From JAMWDF01 sp964645405 (GTDB lineage Bacteria; Ratteibacteria; UBA8468; B48-G9; DSTR01), in contig CAZYCA010000007.1 in NCBI GenBank assembly GCA_964645405.1, positions 1-50,837 of the forward strand: a stretch of DNA of 50,837 nt, in the 5' to 3' direction. Below the pieces are notes generated by a model that made no database searches, was not told the DNA's origin, and saw only the letters and a program-made list of their open reading frames with translations. Shown here piece by piece: positions 44,148-50,837 of this stretch (positions are counted from its first letter, which is position 1; every line of letters starts with the position of its first letter). Made by a program: the position numbers and the translations under genes.

Positions 44148-46382
44148 TTATGACGGTGGTAAAAACTTTACTCTTAAAACTGGCCGGCCGTACTTATCAG
44201 GGTCTGAAAGGTCCCGGTAAGACCACTCCGTGAAGGGCCAGGTTAAATCAGGAAGTGCTCCCTGAAGTTTCTGGCTGACATCTAATCCGGTTTCCGGCAG
44301 GTCAGCCCTTTTGAAATCAAACCAGCGGTAGCAGACAACCCCTTTAGACTGAAAACGGTAGAAAAACAACCGCAGGGTCACTTCACTTTCCTCAAATTCC
44401 GGAACTTCAATTTCCTGGGAGACAGTTTTTTCCTTTTCCGTAAATTGATTCACCAGGCAGGTGACATCTTTTATCTCATTATCTTTTTTCCCTTTCATCT
44501 TTCCAGTGAATCGGGCTAAAACCAGGCTGTTTCCCCCTTCTTTAGCCCAGCCAGTGACAGAAAGAAGGTATTTTTTCCCTGGCTGAACCGGGACTGCTGT
44601 AGTGGTGTAAACAGTGTAGCCAGTCTTAAATACTCCAGGTCCATCAGGAGTTGTAGGAAAAGTTTTCACCTTTTCTTCAAATAAGGAAACCGGGAAAATG
44701 GTGGCTTTAGGTCCAGGTCCGATAATCAGTTTCTCATCTGTTTGCAGGCATCCCCTGTAGAGAGCACTGCGGGTTCCCTGAACCAGTTCCGGGTTTAAGA
44801 GAGGCTGGAAGGCTAAAAGTTCAGCCACAGCTGGAATACTCTGATAACGATGGGTATAAAGCGGTTCCACCCATCTTTGCCCTGAGCGGTGTATATATCC
44901 TGGTTGAAAGGAAGGGATGGATTGACTTTTTTCTCCTGCTGTGACTTCCTGTCTGATTTTCCCGGAAGCAGTTAAAACAACTTTTATCGGGCTGGAAGGA
45001 GAAACATCCGGATTATCCACTTCTGATTGCACCCACCAGTCTGCCATTCTGGCTGATTGAGGCTGGATGTTTCCTATTTTCAGTGTGGGAGAGGCATTGT
45101 TGGTTACAGGGATGATTAAACCTTTTGGCAAAGAAAGACTGACTGTGACATCTTCCAGGACAGCTGGCTCTCTTTTTCCGCCATACCAGGAAGCATCACG
45201 CTGGTTGAAGATATGTACCTGAAAATGGGCAAACTCACCTTTCTTTAAGTCTTTCAAATCATAATGGAGTTGTACCTGCGCAGTTAAATTGCGATTCACC
45301 ACGTCCAGACCAATATTATTTGTCCAGGCGAAATATCTGATGTGGTCAGTAATTGTCCAGTAACTATCTTCATCCTGATACTCCAGCTGGTTCCAGGCTT
45401 TTTGCTTGCGGCCATGAGTGGGAAAAAGAAAGGTTCCCACATTGCCCGGATTTTCCCATCTGGCAAGTTTCACCATCTCCTCAAAACGGCACAGCCTCAT
45501 ACCTGGTGGCATGGAGGTTTGACTGAACATCAGACACTTGTATTTGTTAACCATAGACTGTGTTTGATTTTCCCAGATTGTCGGGTTGTTGGGATAACCA
45601 AAGATACCGTCACAGACACCAGGTTTCAGGATGTCTTTATACCGAATGGGTACAACCTGCAGAGATTTTCCCTGAGTAAAGGGCAAATCCAGATGGTCCA
45701 GTGTGTAATAACCGGTAGCCTGGTAGTAAAAAACAGGTTTGCCGCCACTGGCTTGCTTGATGGTACGATTGATTTCACTGATTACCTGGCAGTACTTTTT
45801 CCCCCACCAGAGTCTGTGTTTCTGGCTGCTCCAGTCTATTGGTTCGCCTAACTCTGCTTCAATCTCTTTTTGAAATCTTTTCATGTCCCAGGGCAAAGGG
45901 TCACCCTTTTTCCAGTGAGGAGAAAACCCACCACCGGTAAAATGTCCCGGGAGTTCCTCCAGAAAACAGCAGCCGTAAACATTTTCTGGACGGCTGACAC
46001 CTTTCAGGACAAGTTCCACCTGCCGCCTGGCTTCTGTTAGAAGTTTTTCCTTTACTCCTGGCTGGTAAAGGTAATGGAAAAGAGTAGCCTGGTACCTGTT
46101 TTCCGGACAATCACCCAGTCCTCCTATTGGCCAGACCCTGATGAGAAACTTGTGTTTCGGATTAAGCTTCAGTATTTCGTTAAGGCCTTGCACAGTTCTT
46201 TCATCAGCCGGAATGTTTCCAAAACAAATCATATGCCAGTCAAACCTGGCTGCATCTAAACCTTCTCCACCATATAAACCCCAGCCTAATTCCCAGTAAT
46301 GATTTTGACAGAAGATTTTCCCGGCAAAAAACAGGCTGAGCAAAAATACTACCGCCACCAGAAGCATTTTTCTGAAAAGCAT
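44148..46382 (-). CDS. Secreted protein with TIM-barrel-like N-terminal half, unknown function
   Basis: A 744-residue exported protein that I cannot assign to a named family. It has a signal peptide (about 1-25, MLFRKMLLVAVVFLLSLFF). The N-terminal half (about 30-370) alternates strands and helices as in TIM-barrel glycosidases, with FDWHMICFGNIP, KFLIRVWPIGG, GCCFLEELPGH (a tempting Glu pair) and VFYYQATGYY. The C-terminal half is beta-rich, with one Ig-like stretch near 385-500 and a carbohydrate-binding-like domain near 560-730. GGGGGT precedes the ATG. First gene of the minus-strand run that includes DUF1080, DUF6067-like and TRAP genes, so a role in glycan breakdown is likely. Confidence 0.6.
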   Translation of the reverse strand: MLFRKMLLVAVVFLLSLFFAGKIFCQNHYWELGWGLYGGEGLDAARFDWHMICFGNIPADERTVQGLNEILKLNPKHKFLIRVWPIGGLGDCPENRYQATLFHYLYQPGVKEKLLTEARRQVELVLKGVSRPENVYGCCFLEELPGHFTGGGFSPHWKKGDPLPWDMKRFQKEIEAELGEPIDWSSQKHRLWWGKKYCQVISEINRTIKQASGGKPVFYYQATGYYTLDHLDLPFTQGKSLQVVPIRYKDILKPGVCDGIFGYPNNPTIWENQTQSMVNKYKCLMFSQTSMPPGMRLCRFEEMVKLARWENPGNVGTFLFPTHGRKQKAWNQLEYQDEDSYWTITDHIRYFAWTNNIGLDVVNRNLTAQVQLHYDLKDLKKGEFAHFQVHIFNQRDASWYGGKREPAVLEDVTVSLSLPKGLIIPVTNNASPTLKIGNIQPQSARMADWWVQSEVDNPDVSPSSPIKVVLTASGKIRQEVTAGEKSQSIPSFQPGYIHRSGQRWVEPLYTHRYQSIPAVAELLAFQPLLNPELVQGTRSALYRGCLQTDEKLIIGPGPKATIFPVSLFEEKVKTFPTTPDGPGVFKTGYTVYTTTAVPVQPGKKYLLSVTGWAKEGGNSLVLARFTGKMKGKKDNEIKDVTCLVNQFTEKEKTVSQEIEVPEFEESEVTLRLFFYRFQSKGVVCYRWFDFKRADLPETGLDVSQKLQGALPDLTWPFTEWSYRDLSDPDKYGRPVLRVKFLPPS

Positions 46383-46421
46383 AGTTACCCCCTGTAAAAA
46401 ATTTTTGCCTCCTTTAGCAGT

Positions 46422-46430
46422 AGTATACCA
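46422..46430 (-). promoter_or_regulatory. Extended -10 element upstream of the secreted protein gene
   Basis: On the minus strand TGG-TATACT gives an extended -10 with no good -35. Transcription near 46415 would leave a leader of about 33 bases carrying a GGGGGT site. A second GGAGG further up has no start codon after it. Confidence 0.35.
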
Positions 46431-46470
46431 GAATTTTAACTTTACCGAAACCGATTGTGAGAGAGCCGAC

Positions 46471-46499
46471 TTGACAGATGTGGATAAACATGTTAATCT
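46471..46499 (+). promoter_or_regulatory. Promoter of the pseudopilin operon
   Basis: A perfect TTGACA (46471-46476), 17 bases, then TAATCT (46494-46499). Transcription near 46506 gives a leader of about 17 bases with the GGGGTGA ribosome binding site of the pseudopilin gene. One of the best promoter matches in the window. Confidence 0.6.
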
Positions 46500-46522
46500 T
46501 TGGGCAAAATAGGGGGTGATTA

Positions 46523-47308
46523 ATGAAAGGGAAGAAAGCAGGCTTTACGTTGATTGAGTTGCTGGTCGTCATAGCCATCATTGCAGTTTTAGCAGCGATG
46601 CTACTTCCAGCGCTTGCCAGAGCCAGGGATAAAGCCAGACAGGCAACCTGCCTGAACAACATGAAACAAATTGGTGTGGCTTTCTATATGTATGCTCAGG
46701 ACTATAATGAATGGCTTCCCTGGAATGATGTCTGGGGTAGCAATGCAGGCTGGGAAGGTTGTCTTACGGATAACAATATGTATTTGAACATGGATGATGG
46801 AGACCCGCTTCCTTACCGGGGACACGTAATGTACAGAAAACTTCACGGTGTAGTTTTCTGTCCAGCCACAGAGAATAAGGTTAACTGGACAGCCAGTGCT
46901 CAGAATTCTTACCGGGACTGGCCACACCTCTGGAGTTCTCTTATGAGATACGGTCGTTCTACTTATGGTATGAATGCGGTCCACCAGTATACCATCCGTG
47001 GTGATGGTCCCAGCCGGCAGAATTTTGCTCAAAAACCGTGCAAACTGGGGAAAATTTTTAAGCCTGACCTCAGGGCATTGCTGGCTGATGTTAAACCCTG
47101 GGATAACTATTTTAACGGTCATGCAACAGACCATGCCCTCAGTTTCCCTCATGCAAATATCTGTAATATTCTTTTTGCTGATGGTCATGTCCAGCCGCTT
47201 CTACGCAACCAGTGGAAGACAGATAACACCAATTGCTGGTATATTGGGGGAGGGAGTGCTTACCCGGATTATCCTGGTGTTTGGCCCTACACAGCGCCCT
47301 GTCCATGA
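46523..47308 (+). CDS. Pseudopilin with H-x9-DG C-terminal motif
   Basis: A 261-residue type II secretion/type IV pilin-like protein. The prepilin peptide is classic: MKGKKAG then FTLIELLVVIAIIAVLAAML, with cleavage after Gly7 and Glu at position 5 of the mature protein. The N-terminal helix continues to about residue 55. The C-terminal globular domain ends with the H-x9-DG motif (HANICNILFADG, about 209-220). Large families of these proteins (DUF1559 and relatives) are known in Planctomycetes, Lentisphaerota and Verrucomicrobiota. No secretion ATPase, platform protein or prepilin peptidase gene is nearby. Its stop codon overlaps the ATG of the next gene (ATGA at 47305-47308), so the pilin and a secreted hydrolase are made together. 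GGGGTGA precedes the ATG. Confidence 0.93.
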   Translation: MKGKKAGFTLIELLVVIAIIAVLAAMLLPALARARDKARQATCLNNMKQIGVAFYMYAQDYNEWLPWNDVWGSNAGWEGCLTDNNMYLNMDDGDPLPYRGHVMYRKLHGVVFCPATENKVNWTASAQNSYRDWPHLWSSLMRYGRSTYGMNAVHQYTIRGDGPSRQNFAQKPCKLGKIFKPDLRALLADVKPWDNYFNGHATDHALSFPHANICNILFADGHVQPLLRNQWKTDNTNCWYIGGGSAYPDYPGVWPYTAPCP

Positions 47309-50300
47309 AAATCAAAAGCAGCAAAAATTTTCTGATTCTGGCCGTTGTCTCGTTTTTCCTTTTTTCCCTGACGACTGACCCTGCTGCCAGAGTTAAAATT
47401 GCCTGGAATCAGAGTCAATTTCCTCAGGCTGGTCTTCCTCTGATAGATAAGGTTCCGGTGATTGACGGAAATTTTCAGCAGCAGGAATGGTCTCAGGCAT
47501 TAGCTTTTACCGGTCTTTATTCCAGATGGGCTTATATCCTGCCAGCAGCCATGCAGGGCTGGGTTTACCTGGGCTATGATGAGAAGAATCTCTACATTGG
47601 ACTTCGTTCTCTCTTTCCTCCAGGGGGTGAAAAAGGACTGAAAGCCAGAACTACCCAGCATGATGCTGCGGAGAAAATTGAAGGAGAAGACCACTGGACC
47701 TTAGTTTTTCTTCTCCCGAAGGCTAATTACAGATTTCATATCAACGCTTTAGGAGCTTACAGCGACCAGTGTATCAGACCTGAAGACCGGGGTAAACCCT
47801 ATCACCAGGTAGGGCTGGAATGGGAAAGCAGGGCGGTAGTTAAGGCAGGAAAAAGTGAGAATACCTGGGACATTGAAATGGCTATTCCTTTTTCTTCCTT
47901 TTCTCTGGAGAAGGCACCAGAAGACGGGACAACCTGGCGGGCGCTTTTTATCAGAGAAAGAACCTGGCCCGGGCTGGGGAGTGCGGCTTACGGGGAGTGG
48001 AATGGTGCGGTAGAGTATATGCCGTCTGATGCAGGGCTTCTTATTTTTTCCGGGAAGGTGCCAGCCTTTCAACTGCTGGAAACAGGAGATTTAAGGGGAA
48101 TGAAGGCGGAGCCTGTTTTTCAGTTTACCAATCCCTGGAGTGAGAAAAAATCAGTTTCTTTACAACTTACGATAGAAAGCGGCAGCCAGATTCTTTTTGC
48201 AGAAAAGAAAGAAATAGAGCTGGTTGCAGGAGAGAGTAAACTGGTGAAAATCAGTCCTCAGGAGATTAAACTTCAGGAAGGATGGAGCGGTCGTTTCTGT
48301 GTGGAAGCCAGCAGTGAAAAGGACCACCTTTATAGCCAGATGCTTCAGTTTTATCCGGTGACTCCTAAGGAGTACCGGAGACTGGCTCACTGGCCTTACG
48401 GGACCTGGCCCTATGATTCACCCTTAAAAGAAATCTGGGAATTAGGTTGCGCTCATTATCCGTATTTCCAGTCCATGGATGTCTGGGTGAACACAGATTA
48501 TTCCTTCCTGCCTGAAGTTACCCGCAAGGCTTATAGCTGCCAGGTGAAACTGGAAAAAACAGGGGAAGGAAAAATTATTCGTCAGGAAACTATCATACTG
48601 GAAAAAGGAAAAGGACGCTGCCACTGGGAGAACCTTTTTCTGCAGGAAGGGAACTATCAAGTTACGGGTCAACTTCTTAATAAGGAAGGGATACCCATCG
48701 GGCAGGTGCTGAAACAGGAGTTTGTCCGGAAAGTTTATCCCTGGGAACATAACCGGCTGGGTATCACAGAAAAAGTCTATGCTCCTTTCCGGCCAATAAA
48801 GGTGGACCGAAGCAAGAAAATACTTTCACCCTGGGGCAGAGAATACCACCTTGGCACACTTGGTCTTGTCTCCAGAATTACCACCACCGAAGAAACTGAA
48901 ATTCCTGCTTTTAATATCTGTGGACCAATCAGGCTGGAGGTCACCAGAGACGGAGAAGTGAAAACAGTTTCTGGCAGTACGGAAATTGTCAGTGTAGCGG
49001 AAGGCAGAGTACAGCTGCAGGGAAAGGGACAGTGGGAAAACCTAAAATTTACCGTAGAAAGTTTTTTAAGGTATGATGGCTGGTATCAGGTAAATCTGAC
49101 AGTTGACCCGTGGAAAACACAGCAGGTGGAAAAACTGGAACTGGTAATACCTCTGGGTAGTTACCCGGATACCCTTTATGGATATCGGACCAACTGGTTT
49201 TATGGTGCTTTGCCAGCTGGTGCGTTAATCTGGAGCAACCTTTCTGAAAAGAAAGAGAATCTTTTCACACCAGCCATTGGTATAGGAAACGGTGATGTCA
49301 GTTTGTGGTGGTATGCGGACAGTGATGGAGAATGGCTTCTGGATTACTCCCTGCCATCCCAGTTAATCACCAGGGACCCTGATGGTATCAATCTCCGTCT
49401 GCGTTTTGTGAATACTGCTGTGGAAGTGAAAAAACCGCTGGCGGTAAGTTTTGCTTTGCTGGCTGCCCCGGTAAAGCCTGATTTACCTGACAGAAGGAAA
49501 AGAGAATGGGGAGAAATCTTCTGGAAACTTCAGGATACAGGAGGTTATGGTTACTGGGGTAATGGAGTGGATTCCATCACCCCGGGGTATCAGGAGAGTG
49601 ATTACCAGAGGTTAAAGGAAGCCATAGAAAAGTGGAAGAAGGCTTTTTTACCGCAGCAAGCACCTTCAGATGTTTGCCTTATCCTTTACAATTCCGGACA
49701 CATGCTCGGTCAGGCTATGGAAGAATTTGAGAGTTTCTCCGGTGAGTGGTGTGGCCAGACACCTGTGGAACCAACTCCGGAGTATAAAGACTCTGATGTT
49801 CACGCTCAGGTGCCCTGGCACAGGGCTGACATCCTGCGGCAGGACTGGCGCAGTCAGCCCAAAAAACTTGGTCCCACTGTGGCTGATCTGGTGCAGAGTA
49901 ATGTTGACTGTCGTCTCTGGTATTATCAGAAAAATTGTGAAAAGTTAGGTATCAATGGTTACTGGTTTGACAATCAACCCATCTGGCCCGGTACAAATGT
50001 TTCCACAGGTCGTGCCTATGTAACTTCTGAAGGAAAAATCAGACCCAACTACTGTGTCTTCGCCCGGGACCAGCTTTTCTGGAGACTTTTTAATTTAACC
50101 AGGGAACTGGGATATGAATCATGTAACTTAATCAGTCTTGCGCCTGTTTTTTCTACCGCTGGCTGGGTCTGGAATATTGAAATGGATGCTTACATCTATC
50201 GTCACGGTGGAGACCTTTTTGAAACCCTGGAACAGAGACGGCATTACGATATTGTTTCCAGAGTAATTGATGTAGACCCAACACCGTTAGACCCGGTAGC

Positions 50301-50811
50301 CAGGTTTCGTGCGATTTCCCGAATGAGAAGATTACCAGGACAGACCTGCAGTAACCTTGACCAGCAGGCTTCTTCTATCCACGGTTCCCGCAGTGTCCTG
50401 GCTTTAAACCTGCTTCATGATTTCGGTGTGGATGGAAACAGGATACACAGGCAGGAATTTGATAAAGTTATTAAAGCGTTGCGTCGTTTCGGTTTTTTCC
50501 AGCCGGAGGTTAAATTTTTGCCCTACTGGCGTAACAGTCACTATGTTTCCTTTTCTGAAAAGAATGTACTGATTAGTCTTTACCATCATTCAGGTAGCGG
50601 GAACGTTATGGCAGTTTTAGTTAACCCTGAGAAACATCCTGTTACTGGCCAGATGCTGCTTAATTTTTCCGCCCTGAAAATAGAAAAAGGTAAATTCCAG
50701 GATGCGGAGACAGAGCAATGGTTAGGTGAAATCAGGGAAGAAAAAGTAGCCGGATTAAAAATTACAGTTCCTGCCCGGGAATTCCGTCTGGTGCTTTTCC
50801 AGAAAGAGTAA
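47305..50811 (+). CDS. Secreted CBM9-like / DUF6067-like putative glycoside hydrolase, copy 2
   Basis: A 1168-residue exported protein, paralogous to the gene at 39891-43319. I chose the ATG at 47305: it overlaps the pseudopilin stop and starts a signal peptide (MKIKSSKNFLILAVVSFFLF, cleaved near residue 25). An in-frame ATG at 47233 would lie inside the pilin gene. A CBM9-like domain occupies about 45-250 (KVPVIDGNFQQQEWSQA). The DUF6067-like part holds YPWEHNRLGITEKV near residue 478, LWWYADSDGEW, AAPVKPDLPD and INGYWFDNQPIWPG near residue 885, where Asp is a candidate catalytic residue. The two copies share landmark order but differ widely in sequence, so they probably have different substrates. 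The gene ends 26 bases before the window edge. Confidence 0.74.
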   Translation: MKIKSSKNFLILAVVSFFLFSLTTDPAARVKIAWNQSQFPQAGLPLIDKVPVIDGNFQQQEWSQALAFTGLYSRWAYILPAAMQGWVYLGYDEKNLYIGLRSLFPPGGEKGLKARTTQHDAAEKIEGEDHWTLVFLLPKANYRFHINALGAYSDQCIRPEDRGKPYHQVGLEWESRAVVKAGKSENTWDIEMAIPFSSFSLEKAPEDGTTWRALFIRERTWPGLGSAAYGEWNGAVEYMPSDAGLLIFSGKVPAFQLLETGDLRGMKAEPVFQFTNPWSEKKSVSLQLTIESGSQILFAEKKEIELVAGESKLVKISPQEIKLQEGWSGRFCVEASSEKDHLYSQMLQFYPVTPKEYRRLAHWPYGTWPYDSPLKEIWELGCAHYPYFQSMDVWVNTDYSFLPEVTRKAYSCQVKLEKTGEGKIIRQETIILEKGKGRCHWENLFLQEGNYQVTGQLLNKEGIPIGQVLKQEFVRKVYPWEHNRLGITEKVYAPFRPIKVDRSKKILSPWGREYHLGTLGLVSRITTTEETEIPAFNICGPIRLEVTRDGEVKTVSGSTEIVSVAEGRVQLQGKGQWENLKFTVESFLRYDGWYQVNLTVDPWKTQQVEKLELVIPLGSYPDTLYGYRTNWFYGALPAGALIWSNLSEKKENLFTPAIGIGNGDVSLWWYADSDGEWLLDYSLPSQLITRDPDGINLRLRFVNTAVEVKKPLAVSFALLAAPVKPDLPDRRKREWGEIFWKLQDTGGYGYWGNGVDSITPGYQESDYQRLKEAIEKWKKAFLPQQAPSDVCLILYNSGHMLGQAMEEFESFSGEWCGQTPVEPTPEYKDSDVHAQVPWHRADILRQDWRSQPKKLGPTVADLVQSNVDCRLWYYQKNCEKLGINGYWFDNQPIWPGTNVSTGRAYVTSEGKIRPNYCVFARDQLFWRLFNLTRELGYESCNLISLAPVFSTAGWVWNIEMDAYIYRHGGDLFETLEQRRHYDIVSRVIDVDPTPLDPVARFRAISRMRRLPGQTCSNLDQQASSIHGSRSVLALNLLHDFGVDGNRIHRQEFDKVIKALRRFGFFQPEVKFLPYWRNSHYVSFSEKNVLISLYHHSGSGNVMAVLVNPEKHPVTGQMLLNFSALKIEKGKFQDAETEQWLGEIREEKVAGLKITVPAREFRLVLFQKE

Positions 50812-50837
50812 GCCAGGTGGGTGTGCACCGCACCCTG

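Overview
The window looks like a chromosomal segment of a Gram-negative (diderm), probably anaerobic bacterium from or near the PVC superphylum (Lentisphaerota, Kiritimatiellota or Omnitrophota-like lineages). I infer this from gene content, not from a marker gene. There is a lipid A-type acyltransferase and an SLBB/Wzz polysaccharide export pair, so an outer membrane is likely. There is a pseudopilin with the H-x9-DG C-terminal motif, DUF1080 and DUF6067-like secreted proteins and a DUF6785-like membrane protein, all common in PVC genomes. A hybrid cluster protein points to anaerobic or nitrosative-stress metabolism. The coding is compact: several convergent genes overlap or end within a few bases of each other, and many starts use GGAGG-type ribosome binding sites, some with TTG or GTG start codons. 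I saw no rRNA, tRNA, transposase, phage gene or CRISPR array.

Layout. Positions 1-6285 (+): the end of a polysaccharide-export operon (SLBB protein, Wzz-like protein), the classical dnaX-ybaB-recR block and an LpxL-like acyltransferase. Positions 6270-12017 (-): a small unknown protein with its own promoter, a dCTP deaminase-like protein with a suspicious active-site substitution, a DUF6785-like multipass membrane protein and a NagB/PIG-L fusion that appears to be translated from a leaderless mRNA. Positions 12119-14605 (+): a large six-hairpin glycosidase-like protein. Position 14623-15693 (-): a YraQ/ArsP-type permease. Positions 15747-25749 (+): an RNase D-like exonuclease translationally coupled to a secreted DUF6259-like protein, followed by a very large alpha-2-macroglobulin with an intact thioester. 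Positions 25755-27908: a UroD-like protein (-) and PdxA (+).

Positions 27889-34824 (-) form a tight operon-like run: PL22-like beta-propeller, tandem ADP-ribosylglycohydrolase, UroD-like protein, antibiotic-biosynthesis-type monooxygenase and GH95-like glycosidase. Positions 34937-36977 (+): hcp plus a small cupin. Positions 36984-46382 (-) form a second catabolic run: secreted TIM-barrel-like protein, DUF1080 protein, secreted CBM9/DUF6067-like protein and a complete TRAP transporter (dctP, dctQ, dctM). Positions 46523-50811 (+): an H-x9-DG pseudopilin whose stop codon overlaps the start of a second CBM9/DUF6067-like secreted protein.

Taken together, the accessory genes describe a glycan or glycoside degrader. 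Secreted proteins would act on polymeric or decorated sugars, a TRAP system would import an organic acid (possibly a uronate-like product), and intracellular GH95, DUF1080, PL22-like and NagB/PIG-L enzymes would process the products. The most interesting candidates are the pseudopilin-hydrolase coupling, the five-gene catabolic operon with UroD-like and monooxygenase members, and the catalytic-residue substitutions in the Dcd-like and NagB-like proteins. All functional links are inferences from sequence and gene order.
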